Counted from the first letter of the stretch, positions 27,266-37,495 are shown. The stretch is 64,000 nt of DNA from Stenotrophomonas sp. Marseille-Q4652 (GCF_916618915.1 NZ_CAKAKE010000001.1:2897001-2961000), one strand, 5' to 3'. Numbers and translations: made by a program. Notes: generated by a model not told the origin, from the sequence alone.

Positions 27266-28381
27266 ATGAACACCCAACCCCATTCCGTATCGCACGCACC
27301 CGATCCGGGCATGCAGGTCACGACCTTCGAGAACCCGATGGGCATCGATGGTTTCGAGTTCGTGGAATTCGCCGCCCCGGCCGGCCGCGGCGGCGAACTG
27401 CACGACTACTTCCGCAAGATGGGCTTTACCGCGGTGCTGCGCCACAAGTCGCGCGCGATCACCGTCTACCGCCAGGGCGGGGTGAACTTCCTGGTCAACG
27501 AGGAACCGGACTCCTTCGCCGCCGAATTCGCCGCCAAGCATGGCCCGTGCGCCTGCGGCTTTGCGATCCGCTTCCAGAAGCCGGCGGCCGAGGTGCTGGC
27601 CGCCGCGGTGTCCAATGGCGCCGAGGAAGCCAGCCACCTTGCCGATACCCGCGCGGTGCAGGCGCCGGTGATCAAGGGCATCGGCGACTGCATGCTGTAC
27701 CTGGTCGACCGCTATGGCGCCAGCGGCAGTGTCTACGACGCCGACTACGAGGCCATCGAGGGTGCTGACCAGAACCCGGCCGGCTTCGGCCTGACCTTCA
27801 TCGACCACCTGACCCACAACCTGTACCTGGGCAACATGCAGCAGTGGTCGGACTACTACGAGCGGCTGTTCAACTTCCGCGAGATCCGCTACTTCGACAT
27901 CAAGGGCGCCAAGACCGGCCTGAAGTCCAAGGCGATGACCGCCCCGGACGGCATCGTGCGCATCCCGCTCAACGAGTCCTCCGACCCGAAGAGCCAGATC
28001 AACGAGTACCTGGAGGCCTACAACGGCGAAGGCATCCAGCACATCGCCTGCTTCACCAACAACATCTACGACACGGTCGAGGCGATGCGCGCGCAGGGCA
28101 TCGAGTTCCTGGATACGCCGGACACCTACTTCGACGTGGTCGATGCGCGCATCCCCGGCAACGGCGAGGACGTGGAGCGGCTGCGCCGCAACAAGATCCT
28201 GATCGACGCCGACCCGGAGACCAAGCAGCGCAAGCTGCTGCAGATCTTCACCCAGAACTGCATTGGCCCGATCTTCTTCGAGATCATCCAGCGCAAGGGC
28301 AACGAGGGCTTCGGCGAAGGCAACTTCCAGGCGCTGTTCGAGTCGATCGAGCGCGACCAGATGAAGCGCGGCGTGCTGTAA
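27266..28381 (+). CDS. hppD: 4-hydroxyphenylpyruvate dioxygenase
   Basis: A 371-residue Fe(II) enzyme converting 4-hydroxyphenylpyruvate to homogentisate in tyrosine catabolism. It has two vicinal-oxygen-chelate halves; the C-terminal half holds the iron ligands, His181 in IDHLTHNL, the His of GIQHIAC, and the Glu of [18 protein letters not shown] near the C-terminus. The ATG at 27266 follows GGAGG. It is followed by hmgA after 34 bp and is probably the first gene of that operon. Homogentisate can also be oxidised to pyomelanin if hmgA fails. Confidence 0.97.
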   Translation: MNTQPHSVSHAPDPGMQVTTFENPMGIDGFEFVEFAAPAGRGGELHDYFRKMGFTAVLRHKSRAITVYRQGGVNFLVNEEPDSFAAEFAAKHGPCACGFAIRFQKPAAEVLAAAVSNGAEEASHLADTRAVQAPVIKGIGDCMLYLVDRYGASGSVYDADYEAIEGADQNPAGFGLTFIDHLTHNLYLGNMQQWSDYYERLFNFREIRYFDIKGAKTGLKSKAMTAPDGIVRIPLNESSDPKSQINEYLEAYNGEGIQHIACFTNNIYDTVEAMRAQGIEFLDTPDTYFDVVDARIPGNGEDVERLRRNKILIDADPETKQRKLLQIFTQNCIGPIFFEIIQRKGNEGFGEGNFQALFESIERDQMKRGVL

Positions 28382-28415
28382 GCACGCCTGCAACCGAGCA
28401 CAAACGGGGCCCGCC

Positions 28416-29714
28416 ATGCGCAGCAACGGATACCAGACTGGTTTCGGCAACGAATTCGCCACCGAGGCGCTTCCCGGCACGCTACCGGTCGGGCGCAATT
28501 CGCCACAGCGCGTGGCGCACGGGCTGTACGCCGAACAGCTCACCGGCACCGCCTTCACCGCGCCGCGCGGTGCCAACCGCCGCAGCTGGCTGTACCGCAT
28601 CCGCCCGGCGGTGGCACATGGTGGGTTCACTCCGTTCAACGGGGCGCCGGCCTTCCACAACGATTTCGGCACCGGCCCGGTGGCCCCGGAGCAGCTGCGC
28701 TGGAATCCGCTGCCGCTGCCCGGATCGCCCACCGACTTCGTGCAGGGCCTGTACACGATGGGCGGCAACGGTGGCCCGGACGCACATGCCGGCGTGGCCA
28801 TCCACCTGTACACGGCCAATGCCGACATGCAGGGCCGCTACTTCTACGACGCCGACGGCGAGCTGGTGATCGTGCCGCAGCAGGGCCGCCTGTGCCTGCT
28901 CACCGAGCTGGGCGTGGTCGAGGTCGAGCCGCAGCAGATCGCGGTGGTGCCGCGTGGCGTGCGCTTCCGCGTCGAGCTGCCCGATGGGCCCTCGCGCGGT
29001 TACGTGTGCGAGAACTTCGGTGCGCTGCTCAAGCTGCCGGACCTGGGCCCGATCGGCAGCAACGGCCTGGCCAACCCGCGCGATTTCGAAACCCCGCACG
29101 CCGCGTTCGAGGACCTCGCTGGCCAGTTCGAGCTGGTCGCAAAGTTCCAGGGTCATCTGTGGCGCGCCGACATCGACCACTCGCCGCTGGATGTGGTCGG
29201 CTGGCACGGCAACTACGCGCCGTACCGCTACGACCTGCGCCGCTTCAACACCATCGGCTCGATCAGCTTCGACCACCCCGACCCGTCGATCTTCCTGGTG
29301 CTGCATTCGCCCAGCGACACCCCGGGCACCAGCAACATGGACTTTGCGATCTTCCCGCCGCGCTGGCTGGTGGCACAGGACACGTTCCGTCCGCCGTGGT
29401 TCCACCGCAACATCGCCAGCGAGTTCATGGGCCTGGTGCACGGTGCCTACGACGCCAAGGCCGAGGGCTTCGTGCCCGGCGGTGCCTCGCTGCACAACTG
29501 CATGAGCGGGCATGGTCCGGATGCGGCCACGTTCGAGAAGGCCTCGGCCGCTGACCTGTCCAGGCCCGACGTCATCGCCGACACCATGGCCTTCATGTTC
29601 GAGACCCGCGGCGTGATCCGCCCGACCGCACAGGCGCTGGACGCCGCGCACCGCCAGCGCGACTACCGGCAGTGCTGGCACGGTCTGGCCGCGCACTTCC
29701 AGCCGCCGGCCTGA
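28416..29714 (+). CDS. hmgA: Homogentisate 1,2-dioxygenase
   Basis: A 432-residue Fe(II) ring-cleaving dioxygenase that opens homogentisate to maleylacetoacetate. The family N-terminus [16 protein letters not shown] is present. Iron ligands lie in [15 protein letters not shown] (His and Glu) and in the later [10 protein letters not shown] segment. The length is that of the bacterial enzyme. It follows hppD by 34 bp; the next steps (maleylacetoacetate isomerase, fumarylacetoacetase) are not in the window. A 9- to 10-bp perfect hairpin without a U-tract follows at 29724-29745. Confidence 0.97.
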   Translation: MRSNGYQTGFGNEFATEALPGTLPVGRNSPQRVAHGLYAEQLTGTAFTAPRGANRRSWLYRIRPAVAHGGFTPFNGAPAFHNDFGTGPVAPEQLRWNPLPLPGSPTDFVQGLYTMGGNGGPDAHAGVAIHLYTANADMQGRYFYDADGELVIVPQQGRLCLLTELGVVEVEPQQIAVVPRGVRFRVELPDGPSRGYVCENFGALLKLPDLGPIGSNGLANPRDFETPHAAFEDLAGQFELVAKFQGHLWRADIDHSPLDVVGWHGNYAPYRYDLRRFNTIGSISFDHPDPSIFLVLHSPSDTPGTSNMDFAIFPPRWLVAQDTFRPPWFHRNIASEFMGLVHGAYDAKAEGFVPGGASLHNCMSGHGPDAATFEKASAADLSRPDVIADTMAFMFETRGVIRPTAQALDAAHRQRDYRQCWHGLAAHFQPPA

Positions 29715-29723
29715 CCGGGCAAT

Positions 29724-29745
29724 GGCGATGGCCACGGCCATCGCC
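29724..29745. terminator. Hairpin after hmgA
   Basis: GGCGATGGC and GCCATCGCC pair perfectly around CACG, 9 bp after the hmgA stop. There is no T-run, so it is more likely a 3'-end stabiliser or a factor-assisted stop than a strong intrinsic terminator. Confidence 0.4.
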
Positions 29746-29823
29746 ACGCCTGTGGTGACCCGTGTACTGGAGCCAACGGGCCGCCGGTTAGACTCGGCCC
29801 CTTGTCCGCCACGAGGAGTGCCC

Positions 29824-30441
29824 ATGGACCGCAAGTTCTGCACATTGCTGGCAATGTCCATTGCCCTGGCCGGCTGCACCCGGCCCGCCGAGCCGGAAGG
29901 CCCGGCCACCGCCGCGGCCGACGCCGCTGCGGCACTGGCGAATGATCTGGCAACACCGTCCAGTGACCCCCGCGCTGCCGCCGAAGCGACCGAACAGGCG
30001 CCGGCACGGCTGGACGGCTACGGCCCGCTGCAACTGGGCGATGACGTGGCGCAGCTGCGCAGTGCCTGGCCGGGCACGCTCAAGGGCGCGGACGACCTGG
30101 GACAGGAATGCGTGCACCTGATCCCGGACGGCGTCGGCATGCCGCGCGACCTGGCCTTCATGGTCGAGGGTGGGCGCTTCGTGCGCTACGACGTCGACCT
30201 GCCACAGCCTGCAGCACCGGGTGGCGGCCGCGTGGGCATGGACCTGCAGGAACTGCAGGCGCTGTATCCCACCGCCGAACTGCAGCCGCACAAGTACGTC
30301 GAAGGCGGCCACAACCTGCGGGTGGCGCCGGCGGTGTCCTCCGATGCCACGCTGGTGTTCGAGATCGACGCCGATGGCCGCGTCACCGCGTGGCGTGCGG
30401 GCCTGCCGCCGCAGGTGGACTACGTCGAAGGCTGCTCGTAA
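29824..30441 (+). CDS. Hypothetical lipoprotein
   Basis: A 205-residue lipoprotein: a signal peptide of about 15 residues with lipobox LAGC, then an Ala/Pro/Glu-rich tether, then a folded region (about 65-205) beginning YGPLQLGDDVAQLRSAWPGTL. That opening resembles a repeat in bacterial surface lipoproteins where a short LGxxxxxLR motif precedes a beta-rich unit. It has two conserved-looking cysteines (QECVHLIPDG and the C-terminal VEGCS) that could form a disulfide. No enzyme motif is visible. The ATG at 29824 is required for the signal peptide. Confidence 0.75.
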   Translation: MDRKFCTLLAMSIALAGCTRPAEPEGPATAAADAAAALANDLATPSSDPRAAAEATEQAPARLDGYGPLQLGDDVAQLRSAWPGTLKGADDLGQECVHLIPDGVGMPRDLAFMVEGGRFVRYDVDLPQPAAPGGGRVGMDLQELQALYPTAELQPHKYVEGGHNLRVAPAVSSDATLVFEIDADGRVTAWRAGLPPQVDYVEGCS

Positions 30442-30489
30442 CCTCACCGGCTCGCGCCGAACGCGCACCCGCACCTGAAGGAAACCCGC

Positions 30490-31440
30490 ATGCTCGCTGC
30501 CACCGGTATGTTCCTGCTGGGCCTGTTGCTGCTGGCACTGGGCGGTGACTCCATCGTCAAGGCCGCTTCCGGCCTGGCCCAGCGCCTTGGCGCCTCGCCC
30601 TTCGTCGCGGGCCTGCTGCTGGTGGCCTTCGGTACCTCGCTGCCGGAACTGGTGGTCAACGCACGCGCGTTTGCCATCGGCAATCCGGAACTGGCGCTGG
30701 GCAATGCGATCGGCAGCAACATCGCCAACCTGGGCCTGACCCTGGGCGTGGCCGCGCTGTTCGCGCCGCTGCTGGTGCGCGCGCGCCTGCTGTCGCCGTT
30801 GCTGGTGCTGCTGGCGGTGGCCACGCTGGCGCTGATCGTGTTCGGTCTCGATGGCCAGGTCAGCCGCGTGGAAGGCGGCGTGCTGCTGCTGGGCTTCATC
30901 GCCGCGGTGGCGTGGCTGCTGCGCGGCGGTCGGGGCGAGATCGATGCGGTGCGCGCGGAGATCGCCGATTTCGCCATCACCCCCACCGGACTGGGCCTGA
31001 ACCTGATCCGCGTGGTCATTGCCGGTGCGCTGCTGTACTACGGCGCGCGCTGGGTGGTCGACGGCGCACTGGTGATCGGCCAGGGCCTGGGCATGAGCGC
31101 GCTGCTGGCCGGCCTGCTGCCGGTGGCCATCGGTACCGCATTGCCGGAAGTGGCCGCGGCGATGGCCGCTGCGCGCCGTGGCCAGGGCGACATGGTGCTG
31201 GGCCATGTCATCGGCTCGAGCCTGTTCAACCTGCTGGTGATCGTCGGCGGCATGGCGGTGCTGCAGCCGCAGGCGCTGCCGGCCTCCTTCGTGCGGCTGG
31301 AGCTGCCGGCGGCGATTGCCTTCGTGATGGTGCTGTACCCGATGCTGCGCGGAGACCTGCGCATCAGCCGCCGCGAGGGTGGCTTCCTGCTGGCCGCGTT
31401 CGCCGGCTGGGTGGTGCTGGAACTGGCGCTGCTGCGCTGA
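30490..31440 (+). CDS. Calcium/sodium antiporter (YrbG/CaCA family)
   Basis: A 316-residue inner-membrane cation exchanger made of two inverted repeats of five segments. The alpha-1 motif is AFGTSLPELVVNA followed by NAIGSNIANLGL; the alpha-2 motif is AIGTALPEVAAAM followed by GHVIGSSLFNLLV. The Glu in each PE pair (LPEL and LPEV) is the Ca2+/Na+ ligand in related structures. The start at 30490 follows GAAGGAAAC. It sits 48 bp after the lipoprotein gene and converges on the Mrp antiporter operon, another monovalent-cation system, with a 19-bp gap. Confidence 0.9.
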   Translation: MLAATGMFLLGLLLLALGGDSIVKAASGLAQRLGASPFVAGLLLVAFGTSLPELVVNARAFAIGNPELALGNAIGSNIANLGLTLGVAALFAPLLVRARLLSPLLVLLAVATLALIVFGLDGQVSRVEGGVLLLGFIAAVAWLLRGGRGEIDAVRAEIADFAITPTGLGLNLIRVVIAGALLYYGARWVVDGALVIGQGLGMSALLAGLLPVAIGTALPEVAAAMAAARRGQGDMVLGHVIGSSLFNLLVIVGGMAVLQPQALPASFVRLELPAAIAFVMVLYPMLRGDLRISRREGGFLLAAFAGWVVLELALLR

Positions 31441-31459
31441 TCGTTCTCGCTCCGGCGCC

Positions 31460-31873
31460 TCAGCGCACCGGATCCCCGCTGCCGTCTTCCGGGGTGCGGA
31501 TTTCCCGGTCCTCGCGCTCGTCCGGCGGCGGCTGCACGGTGGCGCCGTCGCCGTCTTCCTGCGGCAGCTTTGGCCGGCTTTCCATCATCAGCGACAACGC
31601 CGCCTTGGCCATCAGGTGGGCACTGATCGGCGCGGTGATGAACAGGAACACGGTGATCAGCAGCTCGCGCGGCTGCGGATCCTCGCCCAGGCCGATGTGG
31701 TAGCCCACCGAGCCCAGCAGCACGCAGCCCACGCCCAGGGTGCTGGCCTTGGTCGGCGCATGCAGGCGCTTGAAGAACTCCGACAGCCGCACCAGGCCGA
31801 TGGCGCCGACCAGGATGAAGAAGCAGCCCACCAGCAGCAACACGGCGAGGGCAATCTGGAAGGCGGCGATCAT
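31460..31873 (-). CDS. mrpG: Mrp/Pha cation-proton antiporter subunit G
   Basis: A 137-residue subunit with three membrane segments (about 5-25, 40-62 and 70-90) and a long acidic hydrophilic tail (QEDGDGATVQPPPDEREDRE) that is unusual in length for MrpG. The family core is VGCFFILVGAIGLVRLSEFFKRLHAPTKASTLGVGC. It is the last gene of the six-gene operon; its ATG overlaps the mrpF stop by four bases (ATGA). The role of G is accessory within the complex. Confidence 0.9.
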   Translation of the reverse strand: MIAAFQIALAVLLLVGCFFILVGAIGLVRLSEFFKRLHAPTKASTLGVGCVLLGSVGYHIGLGEDPQPRELLITVFLFITAPISAHLMAKAALSLMMESRPKLPQEDGDGATVQPPPDEREDREIRTPEDGSGDPVR

Positions 31874-32154
31874 TCGACGATGTCCCGGCGCAGCACGTAC
31901 TTGCTCAGCACCACGGTGCTGACGAAGCCGAGCATGGCGATGATCAGCGCCGCCTCGAAGTAGATCGGCGAATCCAGGTGCATGCCGAACAGCATCAGCT
32001 GCGCGATGGCGGTGACCGAGAGCGTGTCCAGCGCGAGGATGCGGTCGGGCACGGTCGGCCCGCGCAGCAGCCGCCATATCGCCAGCAGCATGGCCACGCC
32101 GACCATGTGCATGCACACGACGATGCTGGTTTCGATGAGCATGTTTCCGGTCAC
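31870..32154 (-). CDS. mrpF: Mrp/Pha cation-proton antiporter subunit F
   Basis: A 94-residue subunit with three membrane segments and the family core RLLRGPTVPDRILALDTLSV, containing the conserved Asp of PDR that is needed for Na+ transport in Bacillus MrpF. The GTG at 32154 overlaps the mrpE stop (GTGA) and has GGAGA upstream; an ATG at 32142 is the alternative. Its stop overlaps mrpG. Confidence 0.9.
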   Translation of the reverse strand: MTGNMLIETSIVVCMHMVGVAMLLAIWRLLRGPTVPDRILALDTLSVTAIAQLMLFGMHLDSPIYFEAALIIAMLGFVSTVVLSKYVLRRDIVE

Positions 32155-32657
32155 GGGAAGATCTCCATCAGCGGTGCCTCGTAGCGCGTCTTGATCTCGT
32201 CGACCAGCGCGGCTTCATCGGCCAGGTTGAGCACGTGCACCAGCAGGTAGCGACGGTCGTCCGACAGTGCGGCCGACACCGTGCCCGGGGTGAGGGTGAT
32301 CAGGCTGGTCAGCGCGGCGATGCCGTGGATGTTGCCGATGTCCAGCGGCACCCAGATGAAGCCGGGATGCAGGCGCTTCTCCGGCCCCAGCACCTGGATG
32401 GCCACGCGCACGTTGGACACCAGGATGTCCCACAGCACGGTGGCAATCAGCTTCGGCAGCGGCCGCAACGAGCCGATACGGGCGAACTCGCGGTCCAGCC
32501 GTGCGGCGAACAGCGGCACCACCAGGCCCAGCAGCAGGCCGAGCAGGGCCTGGCCGAGGTTGAAGCTGTCGGTCATCAACAGCCAGAACACGATGATGGT
32601 GAGCGTCAGCGGCAGCGAAGGAATCACGCGGCGCAGGAAATTGCGGTTCTGGCTCAT
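32151..32657 (-). CDS. mrpE: Mrp/Pha cation-proton antiporter subunit E
   Basis: A 168-residue subunit with two N-terminal membrane segments (about 12-30 and 33-50) and a cytosolic domain. The family signature ANSITLTPGT appears as SLITLTPGTVSAAL, with HVLNLADEAALVDEIKTRYE near the end. Start and stop overlap mrpD and mrpF by four bases each. Confidence 0.9.
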   Translation of the reverse strand: MSQNRNFLRRVIPSLPLTLTIIVFWLLMTDSFNLGQALLGLLLGLVVPLFAARLDREFARIGSLRPLPKLIATVLWDILVSNVRVAIQVLGPEKRLHPGFIWVPLDIGNIHGIAALTSLITLTPGTVSAALSDDRRYLLVHVLNLADEAALVDEIKTRYEAPLMEIFP

Positions 32658-34192
32658 GGCTGGCGGATCTCCGGCGGCGTGGCGCGCAGGCCGTCGACGT
32701 ATTGACCCGGCTGCAGCAGCTGCGCGGCGGTGGCGGTGGTGTGCTGCATGAGTGGGCCGGCGAACACCGTCATCAGCACGCCCCAGGCCAGCAGCATCGC
32801 GACCGCGGCCACCTCGGCCGGGCGCGTCGGCGCACGGCGCGGCGGCGGCAGCACTTCCTCCTCGGCCCCGGGCACGCGCCAGAACAGGCGGATGCCGGCG
32901 CGGGTCACGCCCATGATCACTATGAAGCCGCTGCCGAGTACCGCCGCCCACACCACGCCGGTGGAGGCGTCGGGCACCGCGGCCAGCAGCGCGGCCTTGG
33001 CGAGGAAGCCCGACAGCGGCGGCAGCGCGGTGATGGACACCGCGGCAACGAGGAACAGCACGCCCGGCACGGTCTTGCCGGGCATCGGCGCGATCACTTT
33101 CTTGCGGTCGGACGCGCCGCCCCGGCGGCGGCGGATGAGGTCGGCGATCAGGAACAGCGCCGCGGCCACGAAGGTGCTGTGCGGCAGGTAGTACAGGCCG
33201 GCGGAAACCACGCCTTCATTGCCCAGCGCGAAGGCCACGAACAGCGTCGCCGCCGAGACCACCACCAGGTAGGAGATCAGCACCCGCAGGCGGGTGGCGG
33301 CAAGCACGCCGAAGCCGCCCAGCACCAGGGTGGCGATGCCGGCCCACAGCAGCCAGTCGCGGCCGTAGCCGGCCAGCGCGCCGGCATCGTCGCCGAACCA
33401 CAGCATCTGCACCCGCAGCAGCGCGTACAGGCCGACCTTGGTCATGATCGCGAACAGCGCGGCCACCGCCGCCGGCGCGCGTGCGTAGGCCTCGGGCAGC
33501 CACAGGTACAGCGGCAGCAGCGCGGCCTTGGAGCAGAACACCAGCATCAGCAGGCCCAGGGTGGCCTTGACCAGCGCCTGGTGCGAGTCGGGCACCTCGG
33601 CGATGCGCTGCGCCAGCTCGGCCATGTTGAGCGAACCCAGGCTGGCGTAGAGCAGGCCGAGCGCGACCAGGAACAGGGTCGAGGCGGTGACGTTGAACAC
33701 CACGTAATGCAGGCCGATGCGCATGCGCAGGCCACGGCCGCCGGACAGCAGCAGGCCGTAGGAGGCGATCAGCATCACCTCGAAGAACACGAACAGGTTG
33801 AAGATGTCGCCGGTCAGGAACGCGCCGTTGAGGCCGACCAGCTGGAACTGGTAGAGCGCATGGAAGTGCGGGGCGCGGCGGTCCCAGCCCGAGCAGGCGT
33901 GCAGCAGGCACGGCCCGGCCAGCAGCACCGTGGTCACCAGCATCCACACCGACAGGCGGTCGGCGACCAGCGCGATGCCCAGCCGCGAGGGCCAGTCGCC
34001 GAGCAGGTAGGCCAGCGTGGCGCCGTCGCGGGTTTCCGCGAACAGCTGGGCCACGGCGCAAGCCAGCAGCACCAGTGCGGAGAACGAGACCGTGCGCTGC
34101 ACCCGCGGCCCGTAGCGGCGGTGCTCGACGAACAGCGACAGGGCGGCGCCGACCAGTGGGATCAGGATCGGCAGGATCACCAGGTGGTTCAT
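32654..34192 (-). CDS. mrpD: Mrp/Pha cation-proton antiporter subunit D
   Basis: A 512-residue proton-channel subunit related to NuoN/NuoM of complex I, with about 14 membrane segments. Key ionisable residues are visible: the Glu in VFFEVMLIASYGLL (helix 5) and the Lys in CSKAALLPLYLWLPEAY (helix 7), and the Lys in MTKVGLYALLRV. It begins with an ATGA overlap on mrpC and ends overlapping mrpE. Confidence 0.93.
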   Translation of the reverse strand: MNHLVILPILIPLVGAALSLFVEHRRYGPRVQRTVSFSALVLLACAVAQLFAETRDGATLAYLLGDWPSRLGIALVADRLSVWMLVTTVLLAGPCLLHACSGWDRRAPHFHALYQFQLVGLNGAFLTGDIFNLFVFFEVMLIASYGLLLSGGRGLRMRIGLHYVVFNVTASTLFLVALGLLYASLGSLNMAELAQRIAEVPDSHQALVKATLGLLMLVFCSKAALLPLYLWLPEAYARAPAAVAALFAIMTKVGLYALLRVQMLWFGDDAGALAGYGRDWLLWAGIATLVLGGFGVLAATRLRVLISYLVVVSAATLFVAFALGNEGVVSAGLYYLPHSTFVAAALFLIADLIRRRRGGASDRKKVIAPMPGKTVPGVLFLVAAVSITALPPLSGFLAKAALLAAVPDASTGVVWAAVLGSGFIVIMGVTRAGIRLFWRVPGAEEEVLPPPRRAPTRPAEVAAVAMLLAWGVLMTVFAGPLMQHTTATAAQLLQPGQYVDGLRATPPEIRQP

Positions 34193-34566
34193 GCGCGGTC
34201 CTCGTCACTGCCCTGGCCCGGCACCGGGTCGGGATCGTGCGCATCGACATGGTCGCTGTGGTTGTCGCTGCGGCTGCGCATGGCCAGCACGATCGACACG
34301 GCGGTCATCGCGAAGGCGATCACGATCGCGGTCAGCACCAGCGCCTGCGGCAGCGGATCGGCGTAGTTGGCCAGCTCGGCCTCCACGCCCTCGCGCAGCA
34401 CCGGCGCCTTGCCGTGCACCAGCCGGCCGCCGGCGAAGATCAGCAGGTTGGTGGCATAGGACAGGAAGGTCATGCCGAGGATCACATCGAAGCTGCGCGC
34501 ACGCAGCAGCAGGTACACGCCAATGGCGGTGAGCACGCCGATCGCGCTTGCCAGGGCCAGTTCCAT
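34189..34566 (-). CDS. mrpC: Mrp/Pha cation-proton antiporter subunit C
   Basis: A 125-residue NuoK-like subunit with three membrane segments (about 5-22, 28-48 and 72-96). The NuoK-type stretch ALVLTAIVIAFAMTAVSIVLA is present, and a His/Asp-rich hydrophilic tail of about 25 residues follows (SDNHSDHVDAHDPDP). The ATG overlaps the stop of the fused A/B gene (TGATG). Confidence 0.9.
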   Translation of the reverse strand: MELALASAIGVLTAIGVYLLLRARSFDVILGMTFLSYATNLLIFAGGRLVHGKAPVLREGVEAELANYADPLPQALVLTAIVIAFAMTAVSIVLAMRSRSDNHSDHVDAHDPDPVPGQGSDEDRA

Positions 34567-37394
34567 CAGTGCATCTCCCCTGTCCTGGTCGAGCGGCGGT
34601 TGGGATCGATCTCGCCGTGGCGGGCGTTGCGGGTTCGCGAGGGCTTGATCGTGCCCATCATCGACAGGATCAGCATCACGCCGCCGAACACCACCAGGTA
34701 CACGCCGGTGTCAAAGCCCATCGCACTGGCCAGCGGCACCTCGCCGACCAGCGGCAGGTGCAGGTCCAGGTGGCCGGAGGTCAGGAACGGCACCCCGAAC
34801 AGCATCGACGCCGCGCCGCTGAGGATGGCCACCAGCAGGCCGATGCCGATGCAGCGGATGTAGTCGAAGCCAAAGCGCGACTCCACCGACGCGGTGCCCT
34901 GGATCACGTACTGGATCAGCAGCGGCACCGCCAGCACCAGCCCGGCGATGAAGCCTCCTCCGGGCGCGTTGTGGCCGCGCAGGAACATGAAGAGCGAAAC
35001 CGTCACGGTCAGCGGGAACATCATCTGCGCCAGGTCGGCCGGCACCGGCAGCTTGATTGGCGGGCCGGGCATGATCTGTTCCGGCGCCATCCGCGAGCGG
35101 CGCAGCAGCGCATGCACCACCAGCGCGGCGATGCCGAACACGGTGATCTCGCCGAAGGTATCGAAGCCGCGGAAGTCCACCAGGATCACGTTGACCACGT
35201 TGCGGCCGTAGGCCTCGGGCAGCGAGCGCAGCAGCAGGTCGCCGGAAATCGTGTTCGACGGCAGGGTCATCGCGGTGTAGGCCAGCGCGGCCAGGCCGGC
35301 GCCGGCGGCAATGGCGATCACCGCGTCACGGCGCTTGCGCCATTGCGAACGCTCCGGCGGCGACTGCGCCGGCAGGTAGTTCATGCCCAGCAGCATCAGC
35401 GCCAGCGTCACCAGTTCCACCAGCAGCTGGGTCAGGGCCAGGTCGGGCGCGGACAGGAACACGAAGGTCATGCTGACCATGAGGCCGACGCCGCCCATCA
35501 CCAGCACCGCCAGCAGGCGCTGCTGGTACAGGAACAGCCCGGCCAGCGCGCAGGCCATCATCACCAGCCACAGGCCCCAGCCCAGCAGCGGGATCGGCTG
35601 CGGTGCCGGCCAGTCCGGCAGGTGGCTGCCGGCCAGGAACGGCGCCGAGCCGACCACCACCGCGCTCAGCACCAGGGCCAGCAGCATGCGCTGCAGGCTG
35701 CCGTTGGCGAGGCGCTGGGTGAGGCGTACGGACAGCCCGAACAGCGAGTCCAGCTGCCAGCGGAACACGCGCCGGCCCAGCGACTGGCTGGTCGGCGAAT
35801 GCAGGCCAGTCAGCCGGCGCAGGCCGAAGTACAGCAGCACGCCGCCGACCACGCCGGCCAGGCTCATCGCCAGCGGCAGGTTCCAGCCGTGCCACACGGC
35901 CAGGCTGTACTGCGGCATCGACTCACCCAGGATCGAGCCGGCGGCCACCGACAGCAGCGGGGCGATGGTCAGCGCCGGGGCGATGCCCACCGCCACGCAC
36001 AGCACCACCAGCACCTCGACGGGGATCTTCATCCAGCGCGGCGGCTCGTGCGGGGTGGTGTCCAGCTGCCGCGGGCCGGTGCCGAAGAAGGTCTCGTAGA
36101 CGAAGCGCAGGCTGTAGGCGACGCCGAAGATGCCGGCCAGCAGCGCCGCGGCGGCCATGGCCATGCGCATCAGGCCCGGGTCACCGGCCTCCAGCGCCTC
36201 GGCAAAGAACATCTCCTTGGACAGGAAGCCGTTGAGCAGCGGGATGCCGGCCATCGCCAGCGAGGCGATGATCGCCAGTGCGCTGGTGAAGGGCATCAGC
36301 CGCCGCAGGTTGCCGAGCCGGCGCATGTCGCGGGTGCCGGTCTCGTGGTCGATGATGCCGGCGGCCATGAACAGCGAAGCCTTGAACGTGGCGTGGTTGA
36401 GGATGTGGAACACGCCGGCCACCACCGCCATCGGCGTGGACAGGCCGAACAGCATGGTGATCAGGCCGAGGTGCGAGATCGTGGAATAGGCCAGCAGGCC
36501 CTTGAGGTCGTGCTGGAAGATCGCGTGCCACGCGCCGACCAGCAGGGTGATCGCGCCGATGCCGCTGACCACGTAGAAGAACAGCTCGCTGCCGGCCAGC
36601 GCCGGATGCAGGCGCGCCAGCAGGAACACGCCGGCCTTCACCATGGTGGCCGAGTGCAGGTAGGCCGACACCGGGGTGGGCGCGGCCATCGCGTGCGGCA
36701 GCCAGAAATGGAACGGGAACTGCGCGCTCTTGGTGAAGATGCCGGCCAGTACCAGCAGCAGCGCCCACGGATACAGCGCGTGGGCGCGGATGACATCGCC
36801 GGCGGCGAGCACCACGTCCAGGTCGTAGCTGCCGACGATGCGGCCGATCAGCAGCACGCCGCCGAGCAGGGCCAGGCCGCCGCCACCGGTGATGATCAGC
36901 GCCATGCGTGCACCTTCGCGCGCGTCCTGGCGGTGTGACCAGAAGCCGATCAGCAGGAACGAGCTGATGCTGGTCAGTTCCCAGAACACCATCAGCAGCA
37001 GCAGGTTGCCGGCAAGCACCATGCCCAGCATCGCGCCCATGAACAGCAGCAGGTAGCAGAAGAAGCGCCGCGCGCTGTCACGCTCGCTCAGGTAGTAGTG
37101 CGCATACAGCACCACCAGCCCGCCGATCCCCAGCACCATGGTGGCGAACATCCAGGCCAGCCCGTCCACGCGCATCGAGAACGCCAGGTCCAGCTGTGGC
37201 ACCCAGGCGTGGCTGCTGCGGATCACCTGCCCGCCGAACACGTCGCTGGCCATCAGGCCGAGCAGGATCAGGCCGAGCAGCGGCGCCGCACCGGCGATCC
37301 AGGCGATGGTGGAGCGTGGCAGGCGCAGGGGCAGGGCGATGGCCGCGGCCATCAGGAATGGCAACGCCAGCAGGATTTCAGGTTGCGGGGTCAT
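34566..37394 (-). CDS. mrpAB: Fused Mrp/Pha antiporter subunits A and B
   Basis: A 942-residue protein joining subunits A and B, the layout of group 2 (Pha-type) antiporters such as S. meliloti PhaAB. Residues of about 1-500 are the NuoL-like proton-channel part (VFWELTSISSFLLIGFW, FTKSAQFPFHFWLPHAM, HILNHATFKASLFM), 500-780 carry the A-specific C-terminal helices (NVVNVILVDFRGFDTFGEI), and about 800-920 the MrpB domain (GHNAPGGGFIAGL). It exports Na+ or K+ in exchange for protons. The ATG at 37394 is preferred over an upstream in-frame start with a polar leader. First gene of the operon. Confidence 0.94.
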   Translation of the reverse strand: MTPQPEILLALPFLMAAAIALPLRLPRSTIAWIAGAAPLLGLILLGLMASDVFGGQVIRSSHAWVPQLDLAFSMRVDGLAWMFATMVLGIGGLVVLYAHYYLSERDSARRFFCYLLLFMGAMLGMVLAGNLLLLMVFWELTSISSFLLIGFWSHRQDAREGARMALIITGGGGLALLGGVLLIGRIVGSYDLDVVLAAGDVIRAHALYPWALLLVLAGIFTKSAQFPFHFWLPHAMAAPTPVSAYLHSATMVKAGVFLLARLHPALAGSELFFYVVSGIGAITLLVGAWHAIFQHDLKGLLAYSTISHLGLITMLFGLSTPMAVVAGVFHILNHATFKASLFMAAGIIDHETGTRDMRRLGNLRRLMPFTSALAIIASLAMAGIPLLNGFLSKEMFFAEALEAGDPGLMRMAMAAAALLAGIFGVAYSLRFVYETFFGTGPRQLDTTPHEPPRWMKIPVEVLVVLCVAVGIAPALTIAPLLSVAAGSILGESMPQYSLAVWHGWNLPLAMSLAGVVGGVLLYFGLRRLTGLHSPTSQSLGRRVFRWQLDSLFGLSVRLTQRLANGSLQRMLLALVLSAVVVGSAPFLAGSHLPDWPAPQPIPLLGWGLWLVMMACALAGLFLYQQRLLAVLVMGGVGLMVSMTFVFLSAPDLALTQLLVELVTLALMLLGMNYLPAQSPPERSQWRKRRDAVIAIAAGAGLAALAYTAMTLPSNTISGDLLLRSLPEAYGRNVVNVILVDFRGFDTFGEITVFGIAALVVHALLRRSRMAPEQIMPGPPIKLPVPADLAQMMFPLTVTVSLFMFLRGHNAPGGGFIAGLVLAVPLLIQYVIQGTASVESRFGFDYIRCIGIGLLVAILSGAASMLFGVPFLTSGHLDLHLPLVGEVPLASAMGFDTGVYLVVFGGVMLILSMMGTIKPSRTRNARHGEIDPNRRSTRTGEMH

Positions 37395-37495
37395 GCAGGG
37401 AATACGTGATTCGCGAGCAAGGTCGTGCAGTCTAACAGGCTGGATCTGCACGTAATGTCGACGATATGCGCATTGCCAGGCGCATCGGCGTCAGC

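Noticed and set aside
32702..36938. Long plus-strand frames (554 and 796 codons)
   Set aside because: They lie opposite the Mrp operon and consist of His/Gln/Arg-rich shadow sequence.
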